Shown here: in pieces, positions 17,744 to 27,102 of the stretch | Layout: each line of letters starts with the position of its first letter | How positions within the stretch are numbered: position 1 is the stretch's first letter | Source of the DNA: Salegentibacter salegens | Lineage (GTDB): Bacteria > Bacteroidota > Bacteroidia > Flavobacteriales > Flavobacteriaceae | DNA: 64,000 nt | Direction of reading: 5' to 3' | Assembly (NCBI RefSeq): GCF_900142975.1 | Contig: NZ_LT670848.1 | Location: forward strand, 124,001-188,000 | Notes under the pieces: model-generated | Database searches by the model: none | Told to the model about the DNA's origin: nothing | The model's input: only the letters and a program-made list of their open reading frames with translations | Position numbers and translations under genes: made by a program

Positions 17744-19609
17744 TTAACCTTTTAACCAAGCATTTCTAAGTTTTACTTCTTCACTGCTTTCGAGCAGGTC
17801 TTTTTCGGTAATGGTTGTATCTGCATCAGTTGGCTGGGCAGTAGTTGCCGTAAGTTCCAGCTCTTCGCCATCGCGTACCACTACAAAACTAACTTCTTCA
17901 CCTTCTTCCCAGGATTCAGCTTTCATAATTAGATTGTAAACATTTTGAATATTGTATTCTTCGCCGTTTACAGATTTAATTATATCGCCACCTTCTACAC
18001 CAAGCTCCTTTAAAAATGAATTAAACTGAATGTTTTCTCTAAAAAACAATTCACCTTTAGCAGGATCGCCGTCTATATAAGGAGTTTGACCCTTTATAAA
18101 GTAGCCGGTGTTAATTTTAGTTTCAGCTTCTTGAAGGCCTACTTTTGCGAAAAATTCATTGTAAGGAATTGGTGTTTTACCGCTAATATAAGTTTCCAGG
18201 AACGTTCTTATTTCGGGATAGGTAAGTTCAATAATATCATTAAATAACTCTTCATCCTCAAAAGGTTTATCCATTCCATATTTATCGCTAAGCGCTTTCA
18301 TAAGGTCAAGAATTCCCATTTCTCCATCGCTTAATTCTCTTAAACGAATATCTAAAGCCATCCCTATCAAGGCTCCTTTTTGGTAAACGTTGTAATAACT
18401 GTCTTTATAAGGATCTTCAAGGATATTTTCGCTCATTTCTGTAAATGGCATCGTATCATCAAACTGTTCCGCCGATTTTATCTTATCTGAAATCCTATCG
18501 TAAAAATCCTGTTTTTCTATAAGCTCCTGGTTTATTTGAAAAAGGTTCGCGAAATATTCGGTCACGCCTTCATACATCCACAGGTGCTGAGACATTTTAG
18601 GATCGTTGTAATCAAAATAATGAACTTCTTTAGAATGAACATTTAACGGAGTTAAAATGTGAAAGAATTCGTGAGAAACCACATCGGTCATCGTTTTTTG
18701 TAGTTGTTCTGGCTGCATAGATTCAGGAAGTACAACTACGGTAGAGGTGTGGTGTTCTAAAGCACCAAAACCACGGGCATCCTGGGTTTCACTATCTGAA
18801 AGATATAAGAGAATAGCATATTTCCCGGTGTTATCTACTTCACCTAAAAAGCGTTTTTGGGCACTAATCATCTCTTCTATCCCCGGTTTTATACTTTCTG
18901 AAGTATATTTTTTATTGGGAGAATAAACATTGATAAGCACTTCCATACCTTCTACCATAAAACTTGTAGTATCAGGTCTTGCGTACATAATCGGGTTGTC
19001 TATAACTTCAAAGTATCTACCTAAAGAATAAATATCCTCTTTAAAAGATATATCTTCTGAAGCTGCTACTGTTTTGCTTAGCGCTGTACCGGGAATTAAA
19101 CCTTGTGGTCTTTTAATTTCCAATCGGTAAGGTTCTTCCTGCTCATTTTCAAAGTAACCTACAAATCCGTGCAGGTTAAGCATAAAATTTTCCCCGGCTT
19201 CAATATTGGTTCCCGAGGGGGAGAAAACACCTTCTTCGCCTTCAATATCGTAGGTATCGTTTACCTGGTAGCTTACTTTGTCTAAATTTGCAGCGTTTGG
19301 AATGGTCCAGGAATTATCGTCAATTTTTTCAAATTCTAATTCATTTCCTTCATAATCCAGGGCTTTAAAATTCTCGATAAATTTCCCGTAATTATCGGTA
19401 GAGTAGGTGCCGGGAACGGTTTTAGGAATATAAAAGGTAGTATTTTCAGTAGTAAATCTATCGGGATCAACTGTTACCGAAACTTTGTCTTCTTCAACAT
19501 TTACAAGGTCTATGCTTGCAATTACCGGTTGATCTTTCTTTGAGGTTTGTGTGGTTTTACAACTGTATAGGGCGCCAATAAAGGCCAGCGTATAAATAGC
19601 TTTTTTCAT
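17744..19609 (-). CDS. M61 family (glycyl-aminopeptidase-like) metallopeptidase lipoprotein
   Basis: 621 residues. The N-terminus MKKAIYTLAFIGALYSC is a lipoprotein signal with Cys17. The zinc site is HEFFH at 313-317, with the third ligand Glu in WMYEGVTEYFA (E347). FGALEHH at 281-287 is the conserved gluzincin-side motif of M61. A PDZ-like domain occupies roughly residues 500-595 (ELGVEGGDIIKSVNGEEY). Length and order match M61 peptidases. It is probably anchored to the outer or inner membrane facing the periplasm, trimming peptides. It has its own terminator downstream (17699-17720). Confidence 0.9.
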   Translation of the reverse strand: MKKAIYTLAFIGALYSCKTTQTSKKDQPVIASIDLVNVEEDKVSVTVDPDRFTTENTTFYIPKTVPGTYSTDNYGKFIENFKALDYEGNELEFEKIDDNSWTIPNAANLDKVSYQVNDTYDIEGEEGVFSPSGTNIEAGENFMLNLHGFVGYFENEQEEPYRLEIKRPQGLIPGTALSKTVAASEDISFKEDIYSLGRYFEVIDNPIMYARPDTTSFMVEGMEVLINVYSPNKKYTSESIKPGIEEMISAQKRFLGEVDNTGKYAILLYLSDSETQDARGFGALEHHTSTVVVLPESMQPEQLQKTMTDVVSHEFFHILTPLNVHSKEVHYFDYNDPKMSQHLWMYEGVTEYFANLFQINQELIEKQDFYDRISDKIKSAEQFDDTMPFTEMSENILEDPYKDSYYNVYQKGALIGMALDIRLRELSDGEMGILDLMKALSDKYGMDKPFEDEELFNDIIELTYPEIRTFLETYISGKTPIPYNEFFAKVGLQEAETKINTGYFIKGQTPYIDGDPAKGELFFRENIQFNSFLKELGVEGGDIIKSVNGEEYNIQNVYNLIMKAESWEEGEEVSFVVVRDGEELELTATTAQPTDADTTITEKDLLESSEEVKLRNAWLKG

Positions 19610-19704
19610 TGATAAACGTTTCTTTTTTTATAAGACTCTTAAAGGGCGTAAAAGTTACATTTATAAAGGAAAAAAAATGTTTTATAAAAAAATTAAGCAT
19701 AAAA

Positions 19705-19729
19705 AAACCGCTGAGGAATCCAGCGGTTT
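19705..19729 (-). terminator. rho-independent terminator of proCBA
   Basis: AAACCGCTG pairs with CAGCGGTTT (9 bp, 7-nt loop), followed on the minus strand by a run of seven T. It lies about 100 bp after proA, past a GTCA...TGAC repeat. Confidence 0.88.
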
Positions 19730-19744
19730 AAAACTATTTGTTAC

Positions 19745-19798
19745 GTCAGGCAGAATAAGGTTCAGCCCCTAACAGATCCTGAAATAAATCAGAATGAC
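19745..19798. repeat. GTCA...TGAC intergenic repeat, copy 2 (degenerate)
   Basis: GTCAGG at the left end and AATGAC at the right end, with TCCTGAAATAAATCAG inside. The internal hairpins are weaker than in copy 1. It lies between proA and its terminator and has no flanking inverted arms. Confidence 0.5.
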
Positions 19799-19830
19799 GA
19801 TTTGTTTTTTGTATTAGAAGAAAATATCTA

Positions 19831-21030
19831 CTATTCTCTAATATGGCCTTCACCTAATACATAATATTTATTGGTAACCAATTGCTTTAAGCCAAGTGGT
19901 CCACGGTGGTGAAGTTTATCGGTACTAATTGCAAGCTCAGCACCAACGCCCATTTGACCACCATCGGTAAATCGGGTAGAAGCGTTGTGATACACAGCAG
20001 CACTGTCTACCTGCTCCATAAAATTAGCGGCTTCTTCCTTATCTTTGGTTATAATTACAGCCGAATGTCCACCTGAATATTTGTTGATCTTATCCATTGC
20101 AGCATCGTTACCATCTATAGCACCAAATACAATTCTCATTGCAAGAAATTCTTCATACCAGGTATCTTCTGAAGGTATTTTTTCTTCATTAGGAAGTACT
20201 TTGGCAATATCATCATCTACCTGAATATGTACTTTATTTTCAGTAAACATATCGTAAAGTTCTTTCACTCTTTTTTCAAAGTCTGGCAGATTTTTATCGA
20301 TTAATACCTTATCTAAAGCATTACATCCTGAAATCTTATCGATTTTAGCATTCAGCATTACCTTTTTAGCGGTATCAAAATCGGCGTTCTTAGAAACATA
20401 CAAGAAATTATTTCCTCGTCCGCTAACTAAAACAGCGCCGGTAGAATGCTCTTTTACGAAAGCGATAAGTTTTTCTCCTCCTCTTGGCACTACCAGGTCT
20501 ATATGTTGTGGTGGATTTTTAAGAAATTCCTGGGTTTCGGTTCTATTCATTTGTAATAGCTCGATCCAGTCTTTTTCTAAATTATTTTCCTGAAGCGCTT
20601 CGTGCCAGCATTCCTCAAGAATTCTGTTAGAGTGGTTCGCTTCCTTACCACCTTTTAGATAGATCTTGTTATTTGCTTTAAATGCAAGTACCGCAGCTTC
20701 AATTGTAACATCGGGACGAGATTCATAAATAATCATGATCGTTCCGAATGGTGCGGTTTTGTTGGTAATATCCAATCCGGTGTCCAATCTTCTATGCTCT
20801 ATAGTCTGGCCAACAGGATCATCCTGGTCCATAACTTCTTTTACAGAGCGTATCATATCGTCTACCTTGGCATTGTTTACTACCAATCTATCACGCATAG
20901 CCTGGTCTCCTTCGCCAAAAGCGTCAAGATCTTTTTTGTTAGCGGCTACTATTTCTTCACGTCTTTTATCCAGAATATTAATCATGGATTGCAAAACGTT
21001 ATTTTTGGTTTTAGAATCTAATAATTTCAT
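19831..21030 (-). CDS. proA: glutamate-5-semialdehyde dehydrogenase (gamma-glutamyl phosphate reductase)
   Basis: 399 residues, normal length. NADPH-dependent reductase of the aldehyde dehydrogenase superfamily. Motifs include YESRPDVTIEAA, LKGGKEANHSN, VPRGGEKLIAFV and the catalytic Cys region KISGCNALDKVL; the C-terminal HRGPLGLKQL is typical of ProA. It makes glutamate semialdehyde for proline from the ProB product. It is the last gene of proCBA, 47 bp after proB. Confidence 0.96.
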   Translation of the reverse strand: MKLLDSKTKNNVLQSMINILDKRREEIVAANKKDLDAFGEGDQAMRDRLVVNNAKVDDMIRSVKEVMDQDDPVGQTIEHRRLDTGLDITNKTAPFGTIMIIYESRPDVTIEAAVLAFKANNKIYLKGGKEANHSNRILEECWHEALQENNLEKDWIELLQMNRTETQEFLKNPPQHIDLVVPRGGEKLIAFVKEHSTGAVLVSGRGNNFLYVSKNADFDTAKKVMLNAKIDKISGCNALDKVLIDKNLPDFEKRVKELYDMFTENKVHIQVDDDIAKVLPNEEKIPSEDTWYEEFLAMRIVFGAIDGNDAAMDKINKYSGGHSAVIITKDKEEAANFMEQVDSAAVYHNASTRFTDGGQMGVGAELAISTDKLHHRGPLGLKQLVTNKYYVLGEGHIRE

Positions 21031-21077
21031 TACTCGATTTATTTTTAGTTTGATTAAACTTCAATTTTTGTCTTTCT

Positions 21078-21848
21078 CTATGCAGTAAACTTTGTACCTA
21101 CTGGTTTACCGGCTACGATATCCAGAATTACATTTTTCTGCTTACCGTTTGCGATGTACGTGGTGATGTTTTTAGCAGCGGTACTTTTGGCAATCTTAAT
21201 TTTAGATTCCATACCGCCACGGCCTTCGCCTTCACCTTTTCCAGATTCCTGAACATATTTTTCAACATTTTCATCAACCTGTACTTTATTAAGTTTTTCT
21301 GATTCATCATCTCCTGGGTGACCGGTGTAAAGACCATCGGTATCACTCAAAATAATAAGCGAATCCGCATTAATTAATTCGGCTACAAGACTTGCCAGTT
21401 CATCGTTATCAGAGAACATAGACATTGTTACCGAAACTGCATCATCTTCATTAGCAATTGGGATAATACCTTCAGATAATAAAGATTCGTAGCAGTTAAT
21501 CATATTTTCGCGGTGAATTCCCGGGCTAAAATCTCTTTTAGTGGCCAACACCTGTGCGCAGCGCATTCCAAAATCGTGAAAAATACTATAATAATGGCGC
21601 ATCATACGTGGTTGTCCCACTGCCGAAAATACCTGTCTTCTTTTTGAGGCATCTTCAATATCTACATCTCCAAGAACTTCTTTTCCGGCAATTGCAGATC
21701 CTGATGATACGAGAACTACCATTACATCCTCTTCATATAGTGTAGCTATTTGTTCTACAAGATGTTTTAGTACAGGACCTAAAATCCTGTTATCTTTATT
21801 GGTCATTACATTGGTCCCGACCTTAACTACGATTCTCTTTTTTTCCAT
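21078..21848 (-). CDS. proB: glutamate 5-kinase (short form without PUA domain)
   Basis: 256 residues: the amino-acid-kinase domain only (VVKVGTNVMT at the start, VSSGSAIAGKE, ILSDTDGLYTG, and GRGGMESKIKIAKSTAA near the end). The PUA domain of the 367-residue E. coli enzyme is absent, as in some other ProB lineages. It phosphorylates glutamate, the committed step to proline. It lies between proC and proA on the same strand with short gaps. Confidence 0.95.
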   Translation of the reverse strand: MEKKRIVVKVGTNVMTNKDNRILGPVLKHLVEQIATLYEEDVMVVLVSSGSAIAGKEVLGDVDIEDASKRRQVFSAVGQPRMMRHYYSIFHDFGMRCAQVLATKRDFSPGIHRENMINCYESLLSEGIIPIANEDDAVSVTMSMFSDNDELASLVAELINADSLIILSDTDGLYTGHPGDDESEKLNKVQVDENVEKYVQESGKGEGEGRGGMESKIKIAKSTAAKNITTYIANGKQKNVILDIVAGKPVGTKFTA

Positions 21849-21888
21849 TTTATAAAGTTATATTTAAACTTCCTTTTTTAGATTTAGA

Positions 21889-22692
21889 TTACTCTTTTCC
21901 CAGTTCTACAGCTCTGTCAAATGCCGCGTAAGCCGCATCTTTAATCAATTCTTCAACGTTATTTTCGTCCATAGAATCTAAAGCTGCACGGGTTGTCCCT
22001 CCTTTAGAAGCAACGCGCTCCATCCATGTGCTGGCCGAAAGATCTGATTCATTAAAAAGTTTTACAGCACCTTCAAATGTTTGGCTAACCAATACTTTTG
22101 AATCGTTTTTTGAAAAGCCCATTTTTAATGCTGCTTCCATCATAGAGTTCATAAAATAGAATACATATGCCGGCCCGCTTCCAGAAATTCCTGTAGAAGC
22201 ATCTATAAATTTTTCTGTTTCTACATGAATTGAAGCTCCTGTAGTGTCTAATAAATTTCTAACCATAAGAAGCTCAACTCTCGATATTTCTTTGGATTCG
22301 GTAAAAGAAGTTACTCCTTTTCCTACCTGTGCAGGAAGGTTGGGCATAGAACGAACTACTTTTTTAACGTCCAAACCTAGTTGTATTTTTTCTATAGTAA
22401 TACCGGCCATTAAAGAGACAAATATTTGCTGGTCGTTTACTAAAGGTTTAATTTCTTCAAATAAAGAATCACAGTGATATGGTTTTACAGCAAGGAATAC
22501 GATGTCTGCCTTGGGTAGGCATTCTTCAATATCATCGTATACATCAAAATGGTCTACTTTACTAAGTGTAGTAATTACTTCAGCCGATTTATCAAAAATC
22601 ATAAGATTTCGGTGATTAAGTAAACTAGACTTCGCCATTCCTTCGGCGTAAGTAAGTCCCATATTTCCTGCTCCAATTACTAATACTTTCAT
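21889..22692 (-). CDS. proC: pyrroline-5-carboxylate reductase
   Basis: 267 residues. The N-terminal Rossmann motif is VIGAGNMGLTYAEGM. The C-terminal helical domain contains DASTGISGSGPAYVFYFM and SKGGTTRAAL, hallmarks of ProC. It reduces P5C to proline with NAD(P)H. It is the first gene of proCBA, which here encodes the whole route from glutamate to proline. Its upstream gap is described at 22693-23153. Confidence 0.95.
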   Translation of the reverse strand: MKVLVIGAGNMGLTYAEGMAKSSLLNHRNLMIFDKSAEVITTLSKVDHFDVYDDIEECLPKADIVFLAVKPYHCDSLFEEIKPLVNDQQIFVSLMAGITIEKIQLGLDVKKVVRSMPNLPAQVGKGVTSFTESKEISRVELLMVRNLLDTTGASIHVETEKFIDASTGISGSGPAYVFYFMNSMMEAALKMGFSKNDSKVLVSQTFEGAVKLFNESDLSASTWMERVASKGGTTRAALDSMDENNVEELIKDAAYAAFDRAVELGKE

Positions 22693-23153
22693 TATTTATT
22701 TTTTGGTTAATTAATTTATTTCAACTTTTGGACAATCACATCCGGGCCATTAAGAACAAAGACCATGCAATGTTTCCCAACAAATACATACTTGCCGGCC
22801 AAAAGCCAGGATTAAATTAATTTATTTTGATCGTAACTAATAAAATATAAGGTTAAACTAATCTAAAAACAGTTGTTGCCAGAGGTTTTGAAATAAATTT
22901 CCATCGCGCTTAGGCCTTATAATTAGGTAGATTGAAGCGCTTTCTTTATTAGCTTTTGAGATAATAAAAAATATGAAAAACGTTAAGAATCCTTCAATAC
23001 ACGCACTTTTGCCAGCGGCTTTTACCGAAAATGGAATAAAACGTAATTTTTTCTTTAAATTTTATTCCATTAGAAAACTGCCATTTTACTGCCATTATTG
23101 CAGAAAAAGTGTGCTAAATTGAACGAAAAGGTTTTCGTTAGCTAATTGCGAAT
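22693..23153. other. gap upstream of proC: possible leader region, no clear gene
   Basis: 461 bp between the proC start and the end of the stress operon. Just upstream of proC on the minus strand, a 16-residue frame (22716-22766, MVFVLNGPDVIVQKLK) overlaps a 7-bp inverted repeat (CTTTTGG 22725-22731 with CCAAAAG 22799-22805). It has no proline-rich stretch, so a leader-peptide role is only a guess. A 49-residue plus-strand frame at 22973-23122 has no recognisable domain and overlaps the terminator-like inverted repeat at 23030-23071. I see no other gene. Confidence 0.4.
23030..23071 (-). terminator. inverted repeat, likely terminator of the stress operon
   Basis: AATGGAATAAAA (23030-23041) is perfectly complementary to TTTTATTCCATT (23060-23071), with an 18-nt loop. 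It lies about 80 bp after the stop of the MBL-fold RNase gene, the last gene of the minus-strand operon. The stem is AT-rich and the following T tract is short. Confidence 0.5.
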
Positions 23154-24527
23154 TTATAGCTCTAAATTTATCACATCATTAATCGCGGGAATGCTAACTG
23201 GGTAATTATAACGATCTTTTATTTTGACCCTTAATGAATCTAAGGCAGTAGGTTCACCGTGAATTAAAAATACCTTTTCAGGAATATTTTTTATTTCTGA
23301 AATCCAATTCAGCAACTCCTGCTGATCGGCATGGGCAGAGAGGCTTTCTATTTTTAGTATTTTAGCCTTTACCGGGCAATACTTTCCGAAGATTTTTACT
23401 TCTGAAGCTCCGTTTTCAAGTTGCCTTCCTCTTGTTCCTTCGGCCTGGTATCCTGCCAATAAAACAGTAGTTTCGGGTTTATCTATTAAATAACGCAAAT
23501 AGGTGAGTACGCGACCGCCGGTAACCATTCCACTGCCCGCAATTACAACTTTAGACCTGTTTTCATCTATAGTTTTCCAGGTATCGCGGTATGAAGTGAT
23601 AATATTGAAATAGGAAAGCATTTTTCTAAATTCATCTGGCTCTACTTTATGCCACTTGCTAAAACCTTCAAATAAATCCAGGACTTCATTGCCCATAGGA
23701 CTATCTATGTAAATAGGGATTTCCGGGATTTTATTTGTTTTAATTAAAAGGTAAAGTTTGTACATAATTCCCTGTAAACGCTCTACGGCAAAACTTGGAA
23801 TAATAAGATTTCCTTTTTTGTTGATGGTTTCCTTAATGGTTTCAGTTAGAATTTTATCTGAATCATCTTCGGGATGAAGCCGGTCGCCATAGGTACTTTC
23901 TAAAAACAAGTAATCTGCCCGTTCAGGTTTATTGGGTGCTTCCAAAAGCACATCTTTTTCCCGCCCAATATCTCCTGAAAACACAAAACGTTTATCGAAA
24001 ATCTCAAATTCAATAAAAGTTGAACCTAAAATATGGCCGTTGGTTTGATAACGATATTTTATATTTTCTGAAATTCTATACCACTCATTCAGTTCTATAC
24101 TTTTAAATAAACCTATAGTTTTTTCGGCATCACTGGTGGTATATAGAGGCAAGGCCGGTTGGTGTTTACTATATTCTTCTTTATTGGCTCTTTCTGCATC
24201 TTCTTCCTGGATTTTCGCACTGTCTTTTAAAATTACCCCAGCAATTCCTAAAGTTGGAGGTGTACCAAGAATAGGATTTTTATAACCCTGTTTTACTAAT
24301 CGTGGGAGATATCCCGTGTGATCCAGGTGACCGTGAGTAAGCAATATCAAATCTATATTTGCAGGATCAAAAGGAAAATCTTTCCAATTGAGTTCCCGTA
24401 AACTTTTAACTCCCTGGAATAGTCCGCAATCTATTAAGAAATTTAGTTCTGGGGTTTCTATTAGAAATTTTGATCCGGTAACCGTTCCTGAACCTCCCAG
24501 AAAATGAATTTTGACTTGCTTTTTCAT
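23154..24527 (-). CDS. MBL-fold / beta-CASP RNA-processing exonuclease
   Basis: 457 residues. Metallo-beta-lactamase motif 2 is HGHLDHTG, motif 3 lies around the conserved His of QTNGHILGST, and motif 4 is SGDIG. The beta-CASP domain occupies roughly 210-380 with IPSFAVERLQ and GSGMVTGGR. The C-terminal SLSAHADQQELLNWI supplies the last metal His. Such proteins (CPSF-73/YSH1-like) are RNA exo- or endonucleases. It is the last gene of a five-gene operon, 5 bp after an ATP-cone nuclease and following three universal stress genes, which suggests RNA turnover under stress. Target RNAs unknown. Confidence 0.9.
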   Translation of the reverse strand: MKKQVKIHFLGGSGTVTGSKFLIETPELNFLIDCGLFQGVKSLRELNWKDFPFDPANIDLILLTHGHLDHTGYLPRLVKQGYKNPILGTPPTLGIAGVILKDSAKIQEEDAERANKEEYSKHQPALPLYTTSDAEKTIGLFKSIELNEWYRISENIKYRYQTNGHILGSTFIEFEIFDKRFVFSGDIGREKDVLLEAPNKPERADYLFLESTYGDRLHPEDDSDKILTETIKETINKKGNLIIPSFAVERLQGIMYKLYLLIKTNKIPEIPIYIDSPMGNEVLDLFEGFSKWHKVEPDEFRKMLSYFNIITSYRDTWKTIDENRSKVVIAGSGMVTGGRVLTYLRYLIDKPETTVLLAGYQAEGTRGRQLENGASEVKIFGKYCPVKAKILKIESLSAHADQQELLNWISEIKNIPEKVFLIHGEPTALDSLRVKIKDRYNYPVSIPAINDVINLEL

Positions 24528-24532
24528 AATTT

Positions 24533-25369
24533 TTAATGTTTGCAGAGATCTTTCATTTCTTCAAGTATTCTCTTTTTTCGCGGATTATTAATTCCTAAAT
24601 GGTCAAGGTAAAACGTATCGTTTATTAGTTCCTGGCACAAAACTACGTCCCGACTTAATAAAAAATTTTTTTCTCTTTCTGAAAGTAAGGTTGAAACCGT
24701 AATAGGGTATAAGCCTAATTGGTCTATTCTATCTTTAAGCCCTTCGTCTTTAGGATAATCCCAGCTAAGTAATTTTAGATTGGCACATTTGGCATATTTT
24801 ACCGCATCTGAGGTAAACCTTGTATTGGTAACCACCCAACCTTCTTCAAAATCCAGTTTATTTTCTCCATTACTTCTGAAATTTTTTATATCCCGAAACC
24901 TGGAGTCTATATAAAGCGGAATTTTTACATCACAATTTTTACCTGCATTATGAAATTTACATTCTATTAAAACAAGTTTTGAATCTGTTTTTGCCTCTAC
25001 ATCAATTTCGTGGGTAACGCATTTTCCCTGGTAGATTTTCCCGGTTTGGGTTTTATAACCACTATGAGTTAAAAGTGCGGCAATAAATTTTTCGAATGGG
25101 AAGCCGGTTGGCCCCAATTCGTAAATAGCGGTTTTTAATTTATACTTTGAAGCACTGGTTTTATTGCCTTTTTTAAGTAAATTAAAAGCACGATTATAAA
25201 TTTCTTTGGTAGTGATACCTTCATAAAGTTCGGCTTTTAACTTTTCAATGGTATTTTGAATCAGTTCTTCATTGGCGCCAGACCTCCTTAAAGATTCTGC
25301 AACTCTTTCAATAGAAAAGTTAGCTTTTTCACCAGAAGCTTTTATAATTTTTAGGTTGGAGATATCCAT
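24533..25369 (-). CDS. ATP-cone domain fused to PD-(D/E)XK nuclease
   Basis: 278 residues. Residues about 5-90 are an ATP-cone (KIIKASGEKANFSIERV; EGITTKEIYNRAF), the nucleotide-sensing module known from NrdR and ribonucleotide reductase. Residues about 95-205 are an Mrr-like nuclease domain: GYKTQTG, then E121-I-D123, then E136-C-K138, followed by GWVVTNTRFTSDAVKYA. The C-terminal part (LGINNPRKKRILEEM) may be helix-hairpin-helix-like. There is no methyltransferase nearby, so it is not a classical restriction system. It lies in an operon with universal stress proteins and an MBL RNase. ATP/dATP-gated DNA or RNA cleavage is inference. Confidence 0.82.
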   Translation of the reverse strand: MDISNLKIIKASGEKANFSIERVAESLRRSGANEELIQNTIEKLKAELYEGITTKEIYNRAFNLLKKGNKTSASKYKLKTAIYELGPTGFPFEKFIAALLTHSGYKTQTGKIYQGKCVTHEIDVEAKTDSKLVLIECKFHNAGKNCDVKIPLYIDSRFRDIKNFRSNGENKLDFEEGWVVTNTRFTSDAVKYAKCANLKLLSWDYPKDEGLKDRIDQLGLYPITVSTLLSEREKNFLLSRDVVLCQELINDTFYLDHLGINNPRKKRILEEMKDLCKH

Positions 25370-25405
25370 TTTAGTAGGTTTTTCCAGGATTAATAGTTTT
25401 CAATA

Positions 25406-26239
25406 TTATAAATCTGAAGGCATAAAAAGCATAGGAATTTGGGGTTTCTTTCCTAATTCTTTAAGTAAGGATTTTGAAAAAAGATTTTCGAAAAAACCTC
25501 TTTTTTTATGGTTTAAAACCAACACATCACTATTTCTGCTTTCAATGAAACTATGAATTCCTTTGGTGACTTTAATATTTGTTAGCGTGTGGAAACTGTG
25601 AGAAACCTCCTTAAAATAATCGTGTAATTCTTCTTTTGTATTTTTCTGTTCTTCAGTTAGGTTCTCGGTGTCCTGAATATAAAGAATTCTAATACTGGCT
25701 TTAAATTTCTTAGCCATATCTATTAAAAAGTTTATTTCATAATCTGAAAACGATTTATCGTATCGAGTGGCCAGCACCAGCTCTTTTTTTACTTCTGGCA
25801 CATAAACACAATTATCTGGTATAAGTAAAACCGGCATATGATCTACCGATTCTATTACGTTCATACTATTGGTACCAAAAATACGGTCGTCTGGTTCGGT
25901 TTCACCTTTAGTTCCCATGATTATGAGATCAAAGATTATTTCTTTTTGTATTTCAATAACAGCATCGTCTAACCAGGATTCTATAATTATAGATTTAAAC
26001 CTATGATTTTGGTTCTTGTTAATTATAGCCACCTCTTTTAGTAGCTTTTTCATCGAGATTTCATTTTCGCTTTTAGCCTGGGCTAAACTATTTCCATTAA
26101 TATCTGGAGTATAAAATTCTGGTTTGCAGGCATTCAAAAAATAAAAATTACAAAGCTCATTTTGAAATAGACTAAAGGCATAGACAGTAGCTTTCCAGGC
26201 GTTAGCCGAAAAATCGGTGGGGATGAGTATATTTTTCAT
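25406..26239 (-). CDS. tandem-domain universal stress protein (UspA family), copy 1
   Basis: 277 residues with two Usp folds. The N-terminal domain begins ILIPTDFSANAWKA and ends with the nucleotide motif MGTKG...FGTNS, matching G-2x-G-9x-G(S/T), so ATP binding is likely. The C-terminal domain (ELVLATRYDKSFSDYE to VLNHKKRGFFENLF) lacks that motif. It is the third of three adjacent paralogues that have diverged strongly in sequence. Gaps: 2 bp from the previous usp gene and 36 bp to the ATP-cone nuclease. Confidence 0.9.
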   Translation of the reverse strand: MKNILIPTDFSANAWKATVYAFSLFQNELCNFYFLNACKPEFYTPDINGNSLAQAKSENEISMKKLLKEVAIINKNQNHRFKSIIIESWLDDAVIEIQKEIIFDLIIMGTKGETEPDDRIFGTNSMNVIESVDHMPVLLIPDNCVYVPEVKKELVLATRYDKSFSDYEINFLIDMAKKFKASIRILYIQDTENLTEEQKNTKEELHDYFKEVSHSFHTLTNIKVTKGIHSFIESRNSDVLVLNHKKRGFFENLFSKSLLKELGKKPQIPMLFMPSDL

Positions 26240-26241
26240 AA

Positions 26242-27090
26242 CTAATTGAATTTTCCTGATTGGATGACCATAAAGGGCACCTTAATATGAAAACCTATTT
26301 TATTTACGACGGGCCTAAATAGGAGGTTTTCAAAGAAGCTACGTTTGTTATTTACCATGAATAGTAAATCTACTTCATTTTGTTCCTGGTATTTTTTTAT
26401 GGCTTTGGGTACACTTTTGTTTTCAATTGTATAAAATTGATGCGGAGTGTCTTCCAGAATTTTGCCGAGGTTTTTCTTATTTTTTTCCTGTTTTTCGTCC
26501 AGGTCTTTTCCAAAATAAACATGCAAAATATTAAACTTAGCCGTATGTTTTTCTCCCAAATTAAAAATTGGTTCCAGTTGTGCGGCAATAAAATCTAATT
26601 CAAAATCTGTAGGAAATAGAATGTTTACAGGAGGATGATATTCATAATCTGAAGGAATCATTAATAGGGGAGCTTTTAGCTTATTAATAGCATGCACACT
26701 ATTGGTGCCTATTAGAATTTCCTCGGCACCGGTTGCGCCCTGGGTTCCCATAACCACCAGGTCTATTTCTTTAGATTTCACCTGTACTCTTATCTCATCT
26801 ATTAAAAGATTGAAAGCTGAAATCTTCTCGAAATGATGATTTGGATTTTTGAAATCACGATTAATTTTTCGTTCTACTTTTCGCAATCCGGTAAGGGAAT
26901 TTTTTTTATAAGCTTCAGCGAGATTAGGTTGCGTACTGTTGTATAAAATATATTCAGAATCATATAAAACCGGTGTATAAGTATTAAGAAGATAAAAAGT
27001 ACATTCTTCATCTTTAAACGCTTTAATTGCATAAGCAATCGCATTATAAGCGTTTTCTGAAAAATCTGTGGGTAGGAGTATTTTTTTCAT
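26242..27090 (-). CDS. tandem-domain universal stress protein, copy 2
   Basis: 282 residues, same two-domain layout as its neighbours. The N-terminal domain begins ILLPTDFSENAYNA and carries MGTQGATGAEEILIGTNS, a complete ATP-binding motif. The C-terminal domain starts near NILFPTDFELDFIAAQ and lacks it. Adjacent paralogues lie 2 bp downstream and 12 bp upstream. Confidence 0.9.
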   Translation of the reverse strand: MKKILLPTDFSENAYNAIAYAIKAFKDEECTFYLLNTYTPVLYDSEYILYNSTQPNLAEAYKKNSLTGLRKVERKINRDFKNPNHHFEKISAFNLLIDEIRVQVKSKEIDLVVMGTQGATGAEEILIGTNSVHAINKLKAPLLMIPSDYEYHPPVNILFPTDFELDFIAAQLEPIFNLGEKHTAKFNILHVYFGKDLDEKQEKNKKNLGKILEDTPHQFYTIENKSVPKAIKKYQEQNEVDLLFMVNNKRSFFENLLFRPVVNKIGFHIKVPFMVIQSGKFN

Positions 27091-27102
27091 GATTTCTAAA
27101 TT

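Noticed and set aside
22973..23122. 49-codon plus-strand frame between proC and the stress operon
   Set aside because: No recognisable domain or promoter, and it overlaps the inverted repeat likely to end the minus-strand operon.
24533..25369. Classical restriction enzyme
   Set aside because: The nuclease domain is Mrr-like, but there is no methyltransferase or specificity gene nearby and the gene is embedded in a stress operon; the ATP-cone points to another role.
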